Of a DNA stretch of 64,000 nt, positions 33,869-43,550 are shown in pieces. Both the position numbers and the translations under genes were made by a program. Source of the stretch: Allomuricauda sp. TMED12 (GTDB taxonomy: Bacteria; Bacteroidota; Bacteroidia; Flavobacteriales; Flavobacteriaceae); contig NHBR02000002.1 of the NCBI GenBank assembly GCA_002167435.2, positions 1-64,000 of the forward strand, given 5' to 3'. The notes beneath the pieces were generated by a model. The model had not been told where the DNA came from. It searched no databases and was given only the letters and a program-made list of their open reading frames with translations. The stretch's first letter is position 1; every line of letters begins with the position of its first letter.

Positions 33869-35914
33869 TTATTCGGTTACCTCAGGTTTTTGGGTAAATG
33901 GGGTGATCCCGAATTCAGGATATACCTCGGAAGGGTAGTAAAAAGTTCCGTTACTCGATACCATAGCAATGGTTTTAATGGCTTTAATGTCCTCCAGTGG
34001 GTTACCGGGCACCAAGAAGAAATCGGCCAATTTACCGGGTTCAATGCTTCCCAAATCTTCCTGACCTAGATACTGTGCCATGTCGTAACTGGCCAATTTT
34101 AAGACTTCGGCAGGGGTGTAGCCCAGTTGTTGGTTGTACAGTTCCATTTCACGGTGCAGGTTAAAAGCACCGCCCAAATCGGTTCCGGCCACGATCAAAA
34201 TACCTTCGTCCTTCATGAGTTTTAGGGTTTCCACAATTTTATCGTAGGCTTCGCGATAGGCTTTGTCCTCCTCTTCGTCCGCAATCTGGGCCAGGGCCAC
34301 TTTTAGGCTACGTTGCTCGTTGGGTGGCATATTATCCACATAATCCAAAGCGCCGGGCGTTACTTCTCCGTTTCGGGAAAGCATTAAACGCTCGTGGATG
34401 GCCAATGTGGGATCCATGGCTGTTTTGTTCGCTACAAACAGGTCCAAGGTTTCTTGCACCTTCGGGCTGTTCAAATCGAGATCGGGGAAACGTTTCATGG
34501 CGGTTAGTCGTAACAATGTTCTTGTGTCTTCCTCAGGTTCCAACACCCAGCCCAGCATGGTTTGGTTAATGTGGGTCATCTCGTCATAACCAGCCCGTAG
34601 CATATCGTTGGCGTTGGAGAATGCAGGCACGTGACCGGCTACGAACAAGCCTTGGTCGTGCGCTTTTTTTACAATGGCAGGGGCCCAATCGCCGTTCATG
34701 CTATTGTAAAGTTTTACGCCGTAAAAGCCGAGACTGTCGTAAGTATCCACAGCGGCAAGAGCTTCTTCTTGGCTTTCCACCAAAATGCCGTTGTTGCTGC
34801 TGTACGGACTTTTCCCTTCTATAAACCCAAGGCGGGTAACACGGGGTCCGGCCAATATGCCGGTGTTTATTTTCTCGATCAAGTTACTCAGTACTTCGGT
34901 GTTGTTTCCCATATCTCGGAAAGAGGTCACGCCCGCCAAAACGTTCAACAAGGCGCCGTTGTCGCCGGTGTGGGCATGCATTTCGTACAATCCGGGAACT
35001 AAAGTTCCCCCGTTGCCCTCGATCACTACTTCATCTTCACCAGAGGCATCGGCAGCTTCGACAGCGGTAATTTTTTCACCTTCGACCACCACGGAAACAG
35101 GGTCGGTCAAGGACAGTGTCTTGGGGTCAAAAACCTTTACATTTTTGATGCGTACCTTTTTTCCGTAATTGTGGGCATATTCCTTTTGAAGTTTTTCATA
35201 GCGCTCGGCAGAATAGTTTTCGGCCAATTCGCGCAAGCCTTTTTCTTCGGCTTCGTAGCCATCCCGAATTACAATATATCTTGGAGAGATTGCCGCAAAG
35301 AACTCCTTGTTTTCATCCATAATAAAATAGGAAGGGTTCATCTCCGCACCGGAAAGCGCGTAGGTGGTCAAGGCCAATTCGCCTTCACCTGATGCGTTTG
35401 GCACGGTCACATCCTCCATTTTGGTCAGGGTCAAGTTTCCGGCCGGAAGCACGGGCAAGGTGTTCTCAGGTGCGTTCAAAAGTAAGCGCGCAGCCAAAAC
35501 CGCGGTGTATGGGCTTCCAAATTGGTTTACGTAGATCTGTGGGGCATCCACAGTGGCACTTCCAGAGCCAGTGGCATCGGACCAAGAGGCTTCTCCACCC
35601 TCGAGGGAGAACTGCTCGTTAACGGCATTGCCAAAGGTGGTGTTTCCAGTGACTTCCCAGTTTACGGGATAGCCCTCAGCGTTCAGTACAATGGTTTCTT
35701 TCATGGTTGGGCCACGACCATTGTTTTTGTAATCGTAATCGATGTTGATGGTGTCCCCAGAGGTGTTGGCTTTCATAAAGCCTACCTTGTTTTCACCGAC
35801 GATCACAGTGAAATTTTCTTCCCCTTGGTAATCGGCCAAAGAAGAGGTTGGTTCCTTTTTACAAGAAAAGCTGGCCATCAAAACAAAGGCCAGCAATGTA
35901 ATTTTGAGTTTCAT
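33869..35914 (-). CDS. Amidohydrolase-family lipoprotein
   Basis: 681 residues, lipoprotein (LAFVLMASFSCKKEP, Cys18). The first 240 residues are a beta domain unlike standard amidohydrolases. The TIM-barrel amidohydrolase begins near residue 250, with EMHAHTG (first metal pair), HDQGLFVAGHVPAF, DEMTHINQT and VAGTDLGG, and the terminal small-domain motif EDLGSIEPGKLADFFLV. This layout belongs to the imidazolonepropionase/prolidase-like amidohydrolases of Bacteroidota. The substrate is probably a dipeptide or cyclic amide taken up in the periplasm; not determinable here. Single gene with its own terminator. Confidence 0.88.
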   Translation of the reverse strand: MKLKITLLAFVLMASFSCKKEPTSSLADYQGEENFTVIVGENKVGFMKANTSGDTINIDYDYKNNGRGPTMKETIVLNAEGYPVNWEVTGNTTFGNAVNEQFSLEGGEASWSDATGSGSATVDAPQIYVNQFGSPYTAVLAARLLLNAPENTLPVLPAGNLTLTKMEDVTVPNASGEGELALTTYALSGAEMNPSYFIMDENKEFFAAISPRYIVIRDGYEAEEKGLRELAENYSAERYEKLQKEYAHNYGKKVRIKNVKVFDPKTLSLTDPVSVVVEGEKITAVEAADASGEDEVVIEGNGGTLVPGLYEMHAHTGDNGALLNVLAGVTSFRDMGNNTEVLSNLIEKINTGILAGPRVTRLGFIEGKSPYSSNNGILVESQEEALAAVDTYDSLGFYGVKLYNSMNGDWAPAIVKKAHDQGLFVAGHVPAFSNANDMLRAGYDEMTHINQTMLGWVLEPEEDTRTLLRLTAMKRFPDLDLNSPKVQETLDLFVANKTAMDPTLAIHERLMLSRNGEVTPGALDYVDNMPPNEQRSLKVALAQIADEEEDKAYREAYDKIVETLKLMKDEGILIVAGTDLGGAFNLHREMELYNQQLGYTPAEVLKLASYDMAQYLGQEDLGSIEPGKLADFFLVPGNPLEDIKAIKTIAMVSSNGTFYYPSEVYPEFGITPFTQKPEVTE

Positions 35915-35984
35915 AAAGTTGGTTTTAATGAATGCTCAATTTAGGAATTTTTGTTGAATAGTCTTGGGTTTAAGCAGACTGGTG

Positions 35985-36866
35985 TTAAGCAATTCGCAAT
36001 GACATCATACTTATGGAACCGCCCACTGTTTTGTCATTGAAAAGGGTCACCTCTTCCTTTTTTCCTTTTAATGCCAAGGTGTAGAGTAGCGGCAGATAAT
36101 GCTCAGGCGTAGGAATGGACAAAGCAAAGCTGGAGCCTTGCTTATGATAATCGATCAAAGCATTGTAATTGCCATCCATGATGAATGATTTCATTTTATC
36201 ATTGGCCTCCTGTGCCCAATCCCATGCATAGGTTTCGTTCAATTTTCCCCAGGCGACCTTACGAAGATTATGGACCACATTACCACTACCTACGATCAAT
36301 ACTCCTTTGTACCTTAATTTTTCCAATTGTTGGGCCAACTCAAAGTGATATTGTGGGGATTTGGTATAATCCAAGCTCAATTGTATCACAGGTACATCAG
36401 CATCTGGGTACATGTGTTTGATTACGCTCCAAGCCCCGTGGTCCAATCCCCAATGGTGGTCGAGTTCCACATCTGTCTTGGTGATCAGCTCCTTTGTCGC
36501 TTTGGCCAATTCAGGACTTCCGGGTGCAGGGTATTGCACATCGAACAACGCCTGTGGAAAACCGCCAAAATCGTGAATGGTTGGTGGGTTTTGCATAGCA
36601 GTCACCTTGGTTCCCCGGGTTTCCCAGTGTGCCGAAACACAAAGGATAACCTTTGGTTTGGTCACTTCTTTGCCCAATTGCCTGAATCTGGAAACAAATT
36701 CATTTTCCTCAATGGCGTTCATTGGACTGCCATGTCCTAAAAATAGAACAGGCATTTTCTCCGTATTGGGGAGGCTTTCGTTTAATGAATTTAAGGTGTG
36801 TAAATCTGTCATGGCTCTAGTTAAAGGTAATAATCCCAAGGTTTTGATAAAATCTTTTCTTTTCAT
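35985..36866 (-). CDS. ygiD: YgiD-type extradiol dioxygenase (4,5-DOPA dioxygenase family)
   Basis: 293 residues of the LigB superfamily. Metal-binding segments are FLGHGSPMNAIEEN, VSAHWETRGTKV and IVGSGNVVHNLRKV, with LDHGAWSVIKHMYPDADVPV. YgiD opens DOPA at the 4,5 bond in vitro. The first 30 residues (RKDFIKTLGLLPLTRAM) look like a weak leader, but no clean signal peptidase site is visible. It lies downstream of yceI (60 bp) with a hairpin between them. Confidence 0.9.
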   Translation of the reverse strand: MKRKDFIKTLGLLPLTRAMTDLHTLNSLNESLPNTEKMPVLFLGHGSPMNAIEENEFVSRFRQLGKEVTKPKVILCVSAHWETRGTKVTAMQNPPTIHDFGGFPQALFDVQYPAPGSPELAKATKELITKTDVELDHHWGLDHGAWSVIKHMYPDADVPVIQLSLDYTKSPQYHFELAQQLEKLRYKGVLIVGSGNVVHNLRKVAWGKLNETYAWDWAQEANDKMKSFIMDGNYNALIDYHKQGSSFALSIPTPEHYLPLLYTLALKGKKEEVTLFNDKTVGGSISMMSLRIA

Positions 36867-36884
36867 AAAAAGCGAAAACTTTTA

Positions 36885-36913
36885 ATAGTCCGGATTCAAG
36901 GGATCCGGACTAT
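36885..36913 (-). terminator. Hairpin between yceI-like and ygiD
   Basis: 11-bp perfect arms ATAGTCCGGAT / ATCCGGACTAT separated by 7 bases, 14 bases downstream of the YceI stop and before the ygiD ATG. On the minus strand TTAAAAGTTTT follows, so it may terminate or attenuate. Confidence 0.7.
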
Positions 36914-36926
36914 CAACATACTGTAA

Positions 36927-37457
36927 TTATGCTTCGGTCTTTGCAAATTGAACCTCTGCGGTAATTTTCACATCATCACTAACCAAAACTCCACCTGTTT
37001 CAAGGGCTGCATTCCAGTTAAGTCCAAAATCTTTACGGTTGATCTTTCCTTCAATGGAAAAACCTGCTTTTTGGTTTCCGTATGGGTCTTTCATGTAACC
37101 ACCAAATTCCACATCCAGTTCCACGGTTTTAGTGGTTCCTTTGATGGTCAATTCACCTATCAAGGTGTATTCACCCTCATCTTCTTTTGTGATGGAAGTA
37201 CTCTCAAATTTTAAACTGGGATAAGTCTCAACTTCAAAGAAATCGGCACTTTTTAGGTGACCATCCCGGTCTGTGTTGTTGGTAAAGACCGATGCGGCAT
37301 CAACGGTTGCCGTGATTTTTGAATTTTCAAAGGTATCGCCTTCGATCGTGGCGTTGAATTTGGTGAATTCTCCCTTTACATTGGAGATCATAAGGTGTTT
37401 TACCTTAAAGGTAAGTTCACTGTGCGTTGGATCTAAATTCCAAATTGTATTTGACAT
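36927..37457 (-). CDS. YceI-family lipid-binding protein
   Basis: 176 residues starting MSNTIWNLDPTHSELTFKVKHLM, the YceI signature, with INRKDFGLNWNAALETGG and VSDDVKITAEVQF at the end. YceI proteins are lipocalin-like barrels that hold isoprenoid or amide lipids. No signal peptide is visible, so this copy should be cytoplasmic. It lies 98 bp downstream of the AraC regulator gene. Confidence 0.93.
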   Translation of the reverse strand: MSNTIWNLDPTHSELTFKVKHLMISNVKGEFTKFNATIEGDTFENSKITATVDAASVFTNNTDRDGHLKSADFFEVETYPSLKFESTSITKEDEGEYTLIGELTIKGTTKTVELDVEFGGYMKDPYGNQKAGFSIEGKINRKDFGLNWNAALETGGVLVSDDVKITAEVQFAKTEA

Positions 37458-37555
37458 GTTATTGATTTTTGGGTTAATGATCTATTTGAATCTTCAGTGC
37501 AAAGATCCTGCATGAACAAGGGTAGGAGGTAATACCTTTAAGAAGATGTGTTGTA

Positions 37556-38383
37556 CTATTCGGAAATGAGCTGTTTCATTTCGTTACGAAAGGCGGTCGG
37601 GGTTTGTCCGGTCTTGCGCTTAAAGACCTTGGAGAAGTAGGCCTTTTCGTTGTAGCCAAGTTCAAACCCGATTTCTGCAATGGTTTTGTTGGTGTTGATC
37701 AACAAGTTTTTGGCTTCGGTAAGTTTTCGGGTCTCGATGATCTCTCCTACACTTTGCTGCATTACTTCTTGACAGATAAGATTGAGGTTTCGCTCGCTCA
37801 TAAAAAGCTTTTCCGCATAAAAGGAAATCTTGACCGGTCTTCGAAAATTCTCTTCAAGAATATGTAGAAAATTCGCGTAGGTCTGCGAATGTGCATTGTC
37901 CGTTTCAAGTTCCAGGTTTTCAGGTTTTTCGTTGTACACCATGGTAATCAGGGTGGTCAGCAGTTGCCTGATAATGGACAGGTTGGGATTTGTTTGTTGA
38001 ATTTCATCATACATCATTTCACATAGCGAAGAGAGCCTATTGAAGCACCGATTAGTGGGAAGGGTGATGTTCGCCCTGTTATGAAAGTATCCGTATAATT
38101 TAAAAATGGTTTCGGACATAAACTCCGAACGGAACCGAACGACCCAAAGGTCACACTCGTCATTATGGGTTTGTGGTCGTAATTTATGGGGTTTGCCTTG
38201 GGTCACAAAGGTAACGAAGGGGGCGTAAACGGTTTCATCGTCAAAATCGATAAAATGGGAAATCTTACCCTTGTTCCCAATGATCAACTCTTCAAAATCA
38301 TGTATGTGGGGTTCAATGCTTTCATCCTCCAGGGCTTTGGCATCTTCGGTGGTAAACCTGAAAATTTTAAAAAGTTGTTCCAC
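37556..38383 (-). CDS. AraC-family transcriptional regulator
   Basis: An N-terminal cupin-like sensing domain (HIHDFEELIIGNKGKISHFID) and a C-terminal double helix-turn-helix (MSERNLNLICQEVMQQSVGE, IAEIGFELGYNEKAYFSKVF, TGQTPTAFRNEM). No ATG start exists: the open frame runs back to TTG 38461, but its first 26 residues look unlike the family. GTG at 38383 (reading MEQLFKIFRFTTEDAK) gives the expected N-terminus and is preferred. It lies just upstream of, and probably controls, the yceI-like and ygiD genes. Confidence 0.88.
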   Translation of the reverse strand: MEQLFKIFRFTTEDAKALEDESIEPHIHDFEELIIGNKGKISHFIDFDDETVYAPFVTFVTQGKPHKLRPQTHNDECDLWVVRFRSEFMSETIFKLYGYFHNRANITLPTNRCFNRLSSLCEMMYDEIQQTNPNLSIIRQLLTTLITMVYNEKPENLELETDNAHSQTYANFLHILEENFRRPVKISFYAEKLFMSERNLNLICQEVMQQSVGEIIETRKLTEAKNLLINTNKTIAEIGFELGYNEKAYFSKVFKRKTGQTPTAFRNEMKQLISE

Positions 38384-38511
38384 AGCACTATAATTCTGCA
38401 AGGTAGATTCGAAAAGACTAAAATACTGTAAAACCCCGAAAAGGCAGGGTATGGAGAGCAAAAAGAAACCATGCCAATTTTTGGTTGTTTGGTTATAGCT
38501 TTTCCTTTGGT

Positions 38512-39813
38512 TTAATCAATAGTGACTTCAAGTACAAAATCCGCTTGATCATAATCACGATTTTTAGGAAGCGCTATCAAGGTGCCGTAGGAATTGGTGC
38601 TGTGCTTCAGCTTTTTCTTGGTTTGAAAATCGGTAACACTCTTAATGTCTCCTTCAATATTGGGAAAAAAGAAATTGTCGGTTTTCCAATCCATAATATG
38701 GATATAGATTTTATCGTCTTTATGGGTTGATACGCCCCAACTTTGCGGTGGAATAGGTCCGCCTCGGGTTCCGTAGATGGAATTACCGTAATTGTCAGTC
38801 CATTCTCCGATAATTTTTAAGGTGTCGATAAATTCGGGTTGAATTTTTCCGTTGGGCATGGGGCCGACATTTAAAAGAAAGTTGGAATTGTAGCCCGCCG
38901 CCTTCACCAAATATTGAATCAGTTCCTTGGAGGACTTATAGGCTTTGTCTTGCAAGGAGAAACCCCATCGTTGCGCCATGGTCTCGGCAGTTTCGAGGGG
39001 TAGATTGCCCACTTCTGAGTCGCCACTGAAACCTCCTTTGTTTTCCCCGGGCAGGTCTTTTTCAAACATCTGGAAGTCTTCCCCGGCATTCGGTGCTTGG
39101 TGATGGTTGCTTCCAATCATGGCTTGTGGCTGCAAATCATGGATGAGGTCATACGTTTTTCGAAGTTGCCAGTCAGCCTCTTTTTTGTCCCACCAGCCAT
39201 CAAACCAAATACCGCCTATTTCCCCGTAATTTGTCAGCAATTCGGTGAGCTGACCGTTCATGTAATCCAGGTATTTTTCCCAGTTGCCATTATCCGGTCT
39301 TCCAGCTTTCTGCCCCGTATCCCCTCTGGGGTAATAGTCGTTATGGTGCCAATCCAACTGCGAATAGTACAAGAATAGCTTTAAGCCATGCTTTTTACAG
39401 GCTTCGGCCATTTGTTTAATGACATCTTTTTTGTAAACGGTTCTATCCATAATATCCCAGTCGGATATTTTACTATCGAACATGGCAAAACCATCGTGGT
39501 GCTTTGTGGTTATGGTGATGTATTTCATACCTGCCGATTTGGCCATCAAAACCCATTCTTCCGCGTTAAACTCGGTAGGGTTGAAAAACGCAGGTATTTT
39601 TTCATAAGTCGTTTTGTCGATGGATTGCGTTTCCATCACCCACTCGTGCACACCCAGAACAGAATACACACCCCAATGGATGAACATCCCAAACTTGGCA
39701 TCTTGGAACCATTCCCTGTTCTCTAAATTTTCAGGCGCAGGCTTATATTCTTGGGCAGAGGAGAAATTGGTGCAAACCAATAAAATCAATGTAGGGATTA
39801 TACATTTTTTCAT
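38512..39813 (-). CDS. GH29 alpha-L-fucosidase, exported
   Basis: 433 residues from ATG 39813, with a Sec signal (CIIPTLILLVCTNFSSAQ). GH29 features are WFQDAKFGMFIHWGVYSV, ITTKHHDGFAMFDSKISDWD, the nucleophile Asp in GEIGGIWFDGWWDKK, and FLLNVGPMPNGKIQP. The protein removes fucose from external glycans. The longer open frame (to 39894) is rejected because the signal peptide begins at 39813. Divergent from mtaB; a dispersed repeat lies between. Confidence 0.93.
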   Translation of the reverse strand: MKKCIIPTLILLVCTNFSSAQEYKPAPENLENREWFQDAKFGMFIHWGVYSVLGVHEWVMETQSIDKTTYEKIPAFFNPTEFNAEEWVLMAKSAGMKYITITTKHHDGFAMFDSKISDWDIMDRTVYKKDVIKQMAEACKKHGLKLFLYYSQLDWHHNDYYPRGDTGQKAGRPDNGNWEKYLDYMNGQLTELLTNYGEIGGIWFDGWWDKKEADWQLRKTYDLIHDLQPQAMIGSNHHQAPNAGEDFQMFEKDLPGENKGGFSGDSEVGNLPLETAETMAQRWGFSLQDKAYKSSKELIQYLVKAAGYNSNFLLNVGPMPNGKIQPEFIDTLKIIGEWTDNYGNSIYGTRGGPIPPQSWGVSTHKDDKIYIHIMDWKTDNFFFPNIEGDIKSVTDFQTKKKLKHSTNSYGTLIALPKNRDYDQADFVLEVTID

Positions 39814-39911
39814 ACGGTTGGTATTTTGGTTGGTATGGGCAAACAAGTTACTTAAAAGATGATAGATTATTGGTAGATGGGAGATTGTAGTCATTGTATA
39901 TGGACTAGATT

Positions 39912-39935
39912 TCTTGACTGCGCTCGAAATGACAC
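39912..39935. repeat. Dispersed repeat unit between fucosidase and mtaB
   Basis: TTGACTGCGCTCGAAATGACA at about 39914-39934, matching the CGACTGCGCTC-AATGACAG family seen at 2060-2181. Confidence 0.65.
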
Positions 39936-39972
39936 ATTAAACAATTAGTAGATGCCCTCAACCATCAGCTCT

Positions 39973-40004
39973 TTGCGATAACTCCCAACAAATCACTATC
40001 TTTG
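39973..40004 (+). promoter_or_regulatory. Promoter of mtaB
   Basis: TTG at 39973-39975, 21 bases, TATCTTTG at 39997-40004; ATG at 40030. Confidence 0.7.
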
Positions 40005-40029
40005 CGCCCCTAAAACGCAAGGCAGGCAT

Positions 40030-41358
40030 ATGAACAAAAAGGTTGCATTTTACACACTGGGCTGTAAGCTTAATTTCTCTGAAACCTCTACGATTGCACG
40101 AGGTTTTGAAAAGGAAGAGTTTGAGCGTGTGGACTTTTCTGAAAAAGCGGATGTGTATGTGATCAATACTTGTTCTGTGACCGAAAATGCGGATAAGCGT
40201 TTTAAAACCATTGTAAAGCAAGCCCAAAAAGCCAATTCTGAAGCTTTTGTGGCGGCAGTGGGTTGCTACGCACAGCTCAAACCCGAAGAATTAGCTGTTG
40301 TGGATGGTGTGGATTTGGTACTTGGAGCTACAGAAAAATTCAAGATTACGGATTACCTGAACGACCTTACCAAAAACGATAGGGGAGAAGTACATTCTTG
40401 CGAAATTGAGGACGCTGATTTTTATGTGGGCAGCTATGCCATTGGTGACCGTACACGTGCCTTTTTAAAGGTTCAGGATGGTTGTGATTACAAATGCACT
40501 TACTGCACCATTCCTTTGGCACGAGGCATTTCCCGTAGTGATACCTTGGGCAATGTGTTGCACAATGCCAAAGAAATTGCCTCACAGGATATCAAGGAGA
40601 TTGTTTTGACCGGTGTGAATATCGGTGATTACGGAAAAGGGGAATTCGGTAACAAAAAACACGAACACACTTTTCTGGATTTGGTAAAGGCATTGGACAC
40701 CATTGATGGCATTCATCGTCTTCGCATATCTTCCATTGAACCCAATTTGCTTAAGAACGAGACCATTGATTTTGTGGCCCAAAGCAATTCCTTTGTGCCT
40801 CATTTTCATGTGCCCTTGCAGAGCGGAAGTGATGACATTTTGAAGAAGATGCGCCGACGTTATTTATCCAATTTGTATGTGGATAGGGTAAATCGCATTA
40901 AAAGGGCCATGCCACATGCCTGCATTGGGGTGGATGTAATTGTTGGTTTTCCTGGTGAGACGGATGAACATTTCTTGGAGACGTATCATTTCTTGAACGA
41001 ACTCGATATTTCTTACCTCCACGTATTTACTTATTCCGAAAGAGATAATACCGTGGCAGCCGAAATGGATGAAGTAGTGCCTAAAAAAGTACGTAGCAAG
41101 CGCAGCAAGATGCTTCGTGGGCTATCGGCCAAAAAGCGTAGGGCATTTTACGAGAGTCAGTTGGGAACCGTGCGTACTGTTTTGTTCGAAGGAGAGAACA
41201 AGAAAGGCTATATCAACGGGTTTACCGAAAATTATGTAAAAGTGAAAGCACCTTGGAACCCTGACTTGGTGAACACCTTGCGCCAAGTGGAGCTTACCGA
41301 TATTGATGATGATGGTCTGGTACGATTTGAATTTATTTCCAACGAAGTAATGGCATAA
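40030..41358 (+). CDS. mtaB: tRNA t6A37 methylthiotransferase
   Basis: 442 residues, radical-SAM methylthiotransferase that converts t6A37 to ms2t6A37 in ANN-decoding tRNAs. The UPF0004 domain opens with FYTLGCKLNFSETST. The radical-SAM Cys cluster is Cys152, Cys156 and Cys159 (GCDYKCTYCTIPLARG). GVDVIVGFPGETDEHF and LHVFTYSERDNT are further family motifs. The end reads as a TRAM-like beta region (VLFEGENKKGYINGFTENYV). It has its own promoter and terminator. Confidence 0.95.
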   Translation: MNKKVAFYTLGCKLNFSETSTIARGFEKEEFERVDFSEKADVYVINTCSVTENADKRFKTIVKQAQKANSEAFVAAVGCYAQLKPEELAVVDGVDLVLGATEKFKITDYLNDLTKNDRGEVHSCEIEDADFYVGSYAIGDRTRAFLKVQDGCDYKCTYCTIPLARGISRSDTLGNVLHNAKEIASQDIKEIVLTGVNIGDYGKGEFGNKKHEHTFLDLVKALDTIDGIHRLRISSIEPNLLKNETIDFVAQSNSFVPHFHVPLQSGSDDILKKMRRRYLSNLYVDRVNRIKRAMPHACIGVDVIVGFPGETDEHFLETYHFLNELDISYLHVFTYSERDNTVAAEMDEVVPKKVRSKRSKMLRGLSAKKRRAFYESQLGTVRTVLFEGENKKGYINGFTENYVKVKAPWNPDLVNTLRQVELTDIDDDGLVRFEFISNEVMA

Positions 41359-41386
41359 AAAAACCTCTCGTTTGGGAGAGGCTTTT
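41358..41386 (+). terminator. Terminator after mtaB
   Basis: A6CCTCTC, loop GTTTGG, GAGAGGCTTTT, beginning at the mtaB stop. Confidence 0.85.
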
Positions 41387-41410
41387 CATACTTTTTTACT
41401 GATAGGTTTA

Positions 41411-41704
41411 TCAGATTCGGATACCGACAGGTAACATTTCCTTGTATTGCCTGTTTTTTCTCAAAAAACCTGCAATCTGAGGACTCGTGGGTACCACTCT
41501 AAGTTCATTTTCTTGGATTTCGTTCAAAACCGCTTTGATGAAATCCTCTTTAAAACCTTCTCTTGTAATTTCTTCCGGAATAACCAGTTTGGTCAAAAAT
41601 ACTTTGCGCTCCTGTGAAGAGTACTCAATTTTGGCTAAATGCCCATTGACCTTAGTTTCAAATTGACGTAAGAAACTATTGTCAGTGATTTCCAATGTTG
41701 TCAT
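41411..41704 (-). CDS. Small GNAT-like acetyltransferase (Acetyltransf_CG type)
   Basis: 97 residues from ATG 41704 (MTTLEITDNSFLRQFETKV). The short fold VNGHLAKIEYSS, KVFLTKLVIPEEITREGFKE, then ELRVVPTSPQIAGFLRKNRQYKEML matches the small GCN5-related family typified by YidJ/CG-type proteins; VVPxxPxxxxxxxxxxxYxxL is the recognisable part. The acetyl-CoA loop is degenerate (TREGFKE where the family usually has RGKGxG), so activity is doubtful. Convergent with mtaB and divergent from the alpha/beta hydrolase. Confidence 0.7.
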   Translation of the reverse strand: MTTLEITDNSFLRQFETKVNGHLAKIEYSSQERKVFLTKLVIPEEITREGFKEDFIKAVLNEIQENELRVVPTSPQIAGFLRKNRQYKEMLPVGIRI

Positions 41705-41869
41705 ATAGTACTTGTTTTTTAAAATGACTTGTGGAGATACCCTGAAAAGATATTTCCATGTCCCCCTGATTAAAAAAATGTGTTCATTTGGCGGGGTAAG
41801 CTGCAAAAGGGATACAAAAGTAGTCAAAATATTGCTAATTTCCTAGTCCTTGTCGATATTTGGTGCGAT

Positions 41870-42532
41870 ATGTCCGATAACAAAATCCATGTTTACCTAA
41901 TGCCGGGAATGGCTGCCAATTCTTCTATTTTTGAAGACATCAAACTTCCCAAAAATCAATTTGAAACCCATGCTTTGGACTGGTTTGTCCCTGAAAAGGG
42001 GATGAGCCTTATTGATTATGCCGAAAGGATGTGTGAGAAAATAACGGAACCCAGCCCTGTTTTGCTGGGAGTTTCTTTTGGTGCTATGTTGGTGCAGGAG
42101 ATGGCTAAGATTATCCCCACGCGAAAAGTTATTGTGGTATCATCGGTTAAAAGCAAACACGAGCTCCCCAAGCGAATGATTTTCGCCAAATACACCAAGG
42201 TGCACAAATTGTTGCCTACGGGCTTGGTGAACAATGTGGAATTGTTGGCCAAATACGCTTTTGGTGAAACAGTGACCAAGCGCTTGCATTTATACGAGAA
42301 GTATTTATCGATACGCGACAAATATTATATTGATTGGTCTATCGATCAAATTGTAAATTGGGACCAAGAAGTTGTACCAAACAATGTAATCCATATACAA
42401 GGAGATCGGGATGCCGTTTTCCCAATAAGCAAAATCAAGGATTGTATTCCAGTAAAAAACGGAACGCATACCATGATCATTCATCGGTATAGATGGTTTA
42501 ATGATCATCTACCCACAATTATTTTGGAATAA
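41870..42532 (+). CDS. Alpha/beta hydrolase
   Basis: 220 residues from ATG 41870 (MSDNKIHVYLMPGMAANSS). The nucleophile elbow is GVSFGAM (Ser within GxSxG), the acid region is VIHIQGDRDAVFPI and the His is in VKNGTHTMIIHRYR. There is no signal peptide, so it is cytoplasmic. It ends 50 bp before the transglycosylase gene on the same strand; a possible operon. Substrate unknown. Confidence 0.83.
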   Translation: MSDNKIHVYLMPGMAANSSIFEDIKLPKNQFETHALDWFVPEKGMSLIDYAERMCEKITEPSPVLLGVSFGAMLVQEMAKIIPTRKVIVVSSVKSKHELPKRMIFAKYTKVHKLLPTGLVNNVELLAKYAFGETVTKRLHLYEKYLSIRDKYYIDWSIDQIVNWDQEVVPNNVIHIQGDRDAVFPISKIKDCIPVKNGTHTMIIHRYRWFNDHLPTIILE

Positions 42533-42581
42533 TTTCGTCTATATAATAGTATCTTTACATAGGAATATTAATTGGGAAGAC

Positions 42582-43550
42582 ATGAAACACTTAAAAAACA
42601 TATTGGCTTTTATTGGATTGATAGCCGTTGTGAGCACGTTGATTTTTGCCGTGCAGTCGAATGAAATGGATGAAAAACCGGAAGTTAAAGAGTCCGAAAA
42701 GGTTACCACGGATAAGAATGTAGCGGAGACGTATCAGATTAGCGCTATTGAAATTCCAGAGGATCTCAATTTTGCAGGGGAAACTGTTCCACAAGAAGAC
42801 CCGGAGATTATGGAGCGTGTGGATCGCGAGTTTTTGGTGAATACTTATTGGCAGTCGAATGCACTTTTGTTAATGAAAAGGGCCAATAAATACTTCCCGA
42901 TTATAGAACCAATCCTTAAAAAGAATGGAATCCCGGATGATTTTAAATATTTGGCTGTTGCAGAGAGTGGTCTGCAAAATGTTGTTTCACCTGCCGGAGC
43001 CACTGGTTTTTGGCAGATTATGAAAGCAACCGGAAGAGAATATGGCCTTGAGGTTAACGATAATGTGGATGAACGCTACCATGTTGAAAAAGCCACGCAG
43101 GTGGCCTGCGATTACCTCAAAAAATGGAAAGACCGTTTTGGAAGCTGGACCTTGACGGCCGCAGCTTACAATGCTGGACCTGCCGGAGTGCAAAAATATA
43201 TGGACATTCAGCAAGTGGATGACTATTACGATCTATTGCTGGGTCAGGAGACAGGGCGCTATGTATTCCGTATTTTGGCCATTAAAGAAATTATCTCCAA
43301 TCGAGACAAGTATGGGTTTCAGTTAGAAGACGAGGATATGTACGAAAAAGTGCCCACATTTAAGGTGGAAGTGGATACCGCTGTGACCAACTGGGCCGAT
43401 TTCGCATCTCTTTACGAAATCAACTACAAAGTATTGAAGCGACACAATCCTTGGTTGCGCGAGCCACATTTGAACAATTCCTCAAGAAAAAAGTACACCA
43501 TCGAAATTCCGAACAAAGGGTATTACCGAGTGGGAAATGCTGGGAAGTAG
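42582..43550 (+). CDS. MltD-like membrane-bound lytic transglycosylase
   Basis: 322 residues from ATG 42582. The N-terminal helix (ILAFIGLIAVVSTLIFAV) is a signal anchor. The SLT goose-lysozyme-like domain has the catalytic Glu in FKYLAVAESGLQNVVSPAGATG, then FWQIMKATGREYGL and LTAAAYNAGPAGVQKYM. The last 60 residues are LysM-like (FASLYEINYKVLKRHNPWL). It cleaves peptidoglycan in the periplasm. The final 82 bases are repeated almost exactly at 45893-45974. Confidence 0.9.
   Translation: MKHLKNILAFIGLIAVVSTLIFAVQSNEMDEKPEVKESEKVTTDKNVAETYQISAIEIPEDLNFAGETVPQEDPEIMERVDREFLVNTYWQSNALLLMKRANKYFPIIEPILKKNGIPDDFKYLAVAESGLQNVVSPAGATGFWQIMKATGREYGLEVNDNVDERYHVEKATQVACDYLKKWKDRFGSWTLTAAAYNAGPAGVQKYMDIQQVDDYYDLLLGQETGRYVFRILAIKEIISNRDKYGFQLEDEDMYEKVPTFKVEVDTAVTNWADFASLYEINYKVLKRHNPWLREPHLNNSSRKKYTIEIPNKGYYRVGNAGK

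Noticed and set aside
22650-36866. Polysaccharide utilisation locus
   Set aside because: GH51, GH29 and deacetylase genes are present, but there is no SusC/SusD pair or hybrid two-component regulator.
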